Positions 62,201-64,000 of a DNA stretch of 64,000 nucleotides are shown in pieces (position 1 is the first letter of the stretch; every line of letters begins with the position of its first letter). Location of the stretch: NCBI RefSeq assembly GCF_010093025.1, contig NZ_CP048114.1:434001-498000 (forward strand), given 5' to 3'. A program made the translations under genes and the position numbers. This DNA comes from Edaphobacter sp. 12200R-103. GTDB lineage: Bacteria > Acidobacteriota > Terriglobia > Terriglobales > Acidobacteriaceae. The notes under the pieces are model-generated. The model was not told where the DNA came from and searched no databases. It saw only the letters and a program-made list of their open reading frames with translations.

Positions 62201-62588
62201 GGTAGTTTCCTCTGACCGTGCCAATACGGGCGTTGGTTCGCAGCGTCCCAATATAAACCCGGCAGGCTGCACTGCAGGCTTTGAGCGGACCCTGAAGACC
62301 TGGTTTGATAAGAGCTGCTATAAGGTCGCGGATGTCTATACCTACGGACAGGTGAGAGCGAATACTTTACGCGCGGGCACTTATAACCAGTTCGATGGCT
62401 CTGTCTTCAAGAACTTTGCCATGCCCCACGAGAGCACGCTTTCCTTCCGTGCCGAGTTCTTTAATTTCCCCAATACAGTTTCCTTCAACGCTCCGAATGC
62501 TACGGTGGATGCGAATGCCGGAGGGCAGGTAACCAGCACGTCCAATACGCAGCGTTCGATTCAGTTCGCGGTCAAATATAACTTCTAA
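59298..62588 (+). CDS. TonB-dependent receptor with carboxypeptidase-regulatory N-terminal domain (Oar-like)
   Basis: 1096 residues, SD GGGAGG before ATG 59298. A signal peptide (about 1-30) is followed by a CarboxypepD_reg domain near 32-115 (FVGHIQDPTGAAVAGAAVE), a plug domain with PVNGRGFYRLAQLTPGA near 150-175, and a long beta-barrel ending RSIQFAVKYNF, where the terminal Phe is typical. Acidobacteria have dozens of such receptors for glycans and other large substrates. A GH39 gene starts 18 bases downstream, so the pair likely takes up and cuts one polysaccharide. Confidence 0.95.
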   Translation: MACVINKIRSQFLWFCVLVLLISGGAMAQVEQGRFVGHIQDPTGAAVAGAAVEATNLATNIVQRAQSNGGGDFVITPVLAGNYVLTVTATGFQKATTKTIEVQVGQIVRQDVTLPIGTANTTVEVTSSAPLLATDSATSGQVISNRQLTELPVNGRGFYRLAQLTPGAALLPPTGNSLAIRPEVVNGNVISGIRGSATSFLMDGVDVSEQHQGGTFIQTSIDALQEFSVQQSPYSAEYNRGGAFFNATTKSGTNRYHGVLFEFLRNEIFDARNYFALKRQILKRNQFGGNIGGPLSIPRLYDGKDRTFFFFNFEAQRLRTGLVNNIIVPSAKQRAGDFSELSRTIYDRSNLVNGVPQPFPGNIIPASRLSPQALAILKYIPQQNTSTGTFASAPSQAIDWNQYVVRLDHQITPKHRLFARWVYVQQKEVDPNASPLLGQANLTSWGQDIAVGVISNVGNTMVNEVRAHFLPSHVRLLAFLQGPDWNSRFGVAGFSDLLRTGVGGAFPDYAWSGYTSIQGSGFDQRPKSQDRKAFEGTDNFTILKGRQAIKFGVLFRYYQWLGYDSGNFAGGFTFNGNATGNNSTNGDAYADFLLGYPSAVARSYPAANFGGEGLYKQFFVQDDYRVTDRLTLNMGLRYEYSPWLDGYKGQVGTFDPTQAKPIIVSGSGPVPDLTAQPAAPSAYQYFGKYIQTSSEAHLPLNLTYPDKLQFAPRVGLSYAMDSKTVLRAGFGMFYEPEGTSGRVNLNILPYRLAETINQTQNVTPTRTLENYFLGSALGSATSTPSLAPTRVHLRMGRNLHYSMNIQHQFSEHDVLEIGYVGNRGLHLSSSNDANVPLTPGPGAIQARRPYPLWSGITYQTQDMSNKYHSLQAKLEHRFSYGFSALVAYTWSKVMQYNQASALGGNTAYEYARAPFDVPQNFAFSGSYQLPVGRNRKYLNNTNSFVNAVIGGWQAQTILVVRSGTPYTPVVSSDRANTGVGSQRPNINPAGCTAGFERTLKTWFDKSCYKVADVYTYGQVRANTLRAGTYNQFDGSVFKNFAMPHESTLSFRAEFFNFPNTVSFNAPNATVDANAGGQVTSTSNTQRSIQFAVKYNF

Positions 62589-62606
62589 CGATTCGAGGAT
62601 AGTTGC

Positions 62607-64000
62607 TTGCATAAGATGACTACGACCAAGGGATATTTGCTGGGCACGGTGCTGATGGCCGCGGTTCAGGTGGCGCAGGCGCAGGGGGTAATTCCTCCGG
62701 CTCCCGCTGCTTCGACGGAGTCGCCAGCGACGATTACGGTCAACTTTTCCGACAAGGTGGGGCCTTATAAACCGATCTATAGCTGGTTTGGCTATGATGA
62801 GGCAAACTACACGACGATGCGGAATGGAAAGGCTCTGCTGCGAGAGCTGCATGATCTGAGCCCAGTACCGGTCCACATACGGGCTCATCATCTCCTGACT
62901 TCTGGAGATGGGAAGGCGGAGCTCAAGTTCAGCTCGACCAATGTGTATCGCGAGGATGCATCTGGTAAGCCGATCTACGATTTTACGATTCTCGATGGAA
63001 TCTTTGACGAGTACAAGGCAGCAGGGGTTCGACCGATGGTGGAGTTCGGATTTATGCCAAAAGACCTTGCTGCTGATCTACCAGATCGGAAAGTGCCTTA
63101 CCAGGTGCATTATCCGAAGAGCACGATCAGCGGGGCGTCGAATAATCCTCCGAAGGACTATAAGAAGTGGGGAGATCTGATTCGCGCCGTCACAGCGCAC
63201 CTGGTGGAACGTTATGGCCGAGATGTGGTATCGCAGTGGTATTTCGAAGTGTGGAATGAGCCGGATATCAACTACTGGCATTCGACGGCTGAAGACTATT
63301 GGAAGCTGTATGACTATGCGGCAGCGAATGTAAAGGCTGCACTGCCGACAGCGCGGGTTGGCGGCCCGGCAACAACGAGTCCTTCCAACCAGAAAGCCTA
63401 TAACTACCTAAAGGGATTTCTGGATCATGTACAGAGTGGTAAGAGCCTGGCCGATGGCAAGGCAATCCCGCTGGATTTCATCTCGTTTCATGCAAAAGGC
63501 AGGCCAACCATTATCGACACACGTGTGACAATGGGCATCAAGCATGAGCTGGACGATGCCGATCGGGGATTCTTCCTCATTTCGCAGTATCCGAAGTATC
63601 GCAATCTTCCGATCATCATCAGCGAGGCAGATCCTGAAGGATGCGCAGCCTGTTCATCGCGCGTAAATCCGGCAAACAACTATCGCAATGGAACCTTGTA
63701 TCCTGCCTACACCGCGACAGCGTTTAAGGCCTTGTTCGACCTGCAGGATCGACACAAGGTCAATCTGATCTCGATGCTCAGCTGGTCCTTTGAGTTTGAA
63801 GATAAAGACTATTTCGAGGGGTTTCGGTCGCTTTCAACGAATGGCATCAGTAAGCCCGTCCTGAATCTATTCCGAATGCTGGGATTGATGAGTGGAACCC
63901 GTGTGGCCACCCGAAGCGATGAAGGTGTTCCGTTGGATACGCTGTTATCCACTGGCGTTCGAGATAAGGCCGATGTCGATGCCCTGGCCACAGTTGATGT
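62607..64000 (+). CDS. GH39-type glycoside hydrolase, cut by the window end
   Basis: The frame runs open to 64000 without a stop (at least 464 residues). TTG 62607 has GAGGA seven bases upstream; ATG 62616 is the alternative. A signal peptide (GYLLGTVLMAAVQVAQAQ) is followed by a TIM-barrel of GH39 beta-xylosidase type. The acid/base is in QWYFEVWNEPDINYW (Glu about 218 counted from the TTG) and the nucleophile in IIISEADPEG (Glu about 340). The substrate is probably xylan- or similar glycan-derived, but not proven. It follows the TonB receptor by 18 bases. Confidence 0.88.
   Translation, partial: MHKMTTTKGYLLGTVLMAAVQVAQAQGVIPPAPAASTESPATITVNFSDKVGPYKPIYSWFGYDEANYTTMRNGKALLRELHDLSPVPVHIRAHHLLTSGDGKAELKFSSTNVYREDASGKPIYDFTILDGIFDEYKAAGVRPMVEFGFMPKDLAADLPDRKVPYQVHYPKSTISGASNNPPKDYKKWGDLIRAVTAHLVERYGRDVVSQWYFEVWNEPDINYWHSTAEDYWKLYDYAAANVKAALPTARVGGPATTSPSNQKAYNYLKGFLDHVQSGKSLADGKAIPLDFISFHAKGRPTIIDTRVTMGIKHELDDADRGFFLISQYPKYRNLPIIISEADPEGCAACSSRVNPANNYRNGTLYPAYTATAFKALFDLQDRHKVNLISMLSWSFEFEDKDYFEGFRSLSTNGISKPVLNLFRMLGLMSGTRVATRSDEGVPLDTLLSTGVRDKADVDALATVD

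Noticed and set aside
1..64000. CRISPR array, prophage or restriction/defence island
   Set aside because: No regularly spaced repeats, phage structural genes, integrase, toxin-antitoxin or methyltransferase genes were seen.

Overview
The window looks like a chromosome segment of an Acidobacteriaceae bacterium (Acidobacteriota, Terriglobales; Granulicella, Terriglobus or Edaphobacter type). The evidence is indirect: moderately high G+C, lipid A and LPS-transport genes of a diderm, a very large Oar-like TonB receptor with an N-terminal carboxypeptidase-regulatory domain, PEP-CTERM proteins, bacillithiol deacetylase BshB1, and dispersed hairpin repeats typical of this group. No rRNA, tRNA, CRISPR array, prophage or intact insertion sequence was seen. 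Most of the window is housekeeping and envelope chromosome, not an island.

Region 1 (1-9.3 kb, all +): end of an LptA-like gene, lptB, rpoN, hpf and rapZ (order as in the E. coli lptB-rpoN-hpf-ptsN-rapZ cluster, but without ptsN), then an MsbA-type ABC transporter, yicC, gmk, the RNA polymerase omega subunit and a family 4 uracil-DNA glycosylase. Region 2 (9.3-13 kb): secreted proteins, namely an RNase T2 lipoprotein, a Tat-type cupin, a phytase-like esterase and a PEP-CTERM protein. Region 3 (13-24.3 kb): priA, an HU-type protein, dcd, a LuxR-type regulator, a SYLF-domain protein behind an attenuator-like leader, a polyprenyl diphosphate synthase, xseB, a homocysteine methyltransferase/MTHFR fusion, a propeller-like lipoprotein and bshB1.

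Region 4 (24.3-29.8 kb, all -): a membrane diguanylate cyclase, an operon of a late acyltransferase, lpxD and an uncharacterised P-loop NTPase, then YajQ and TatD. Region 5 (30-34.3 kb): an MFS transporter, a cupin, and a compact module in which an ArsR regulator and ogt diverge from an MDR reductase across nested palindromes. Region 6 (34.4-47.4 kb): metG, hpt, lgt, aquaporin, a SprT-like metalloprotein, a tannase-family esterase, mutS2, a zinc-ribbon membrane protein, a decayed PEP-CTERM gene and a Gfo/Idh/MocA oxidoreductase. Region 7 (47.5-50.1 kb): three secreted helical or TPR proteins of unknown function.

Region 8 (50.3-58.2 kb): one gene train encoding a response regulator, a histidine kinase, a TolC-type outer membrane protein, a membrane-fusion protein and an RND pump, i.e. 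a complete two-component-controlled efflux system. Region 9 (58.3-64 kb): a FadR/GntR regulator diverging from a TonB-dependent receptor followed by a GH39 glycosidase that runs off the window. A palindrome on the receptor promoter suggests a locally regulated glycan-uptake unit.

The least explained signals are: hairpin repeats carried in frame inside mutS2 and metG and scattered between genes; a leader with four alternating complementary segments before the SYLF gene; the NTPase in the lipid A operon; and the ArsR/MDR/Ogt module.
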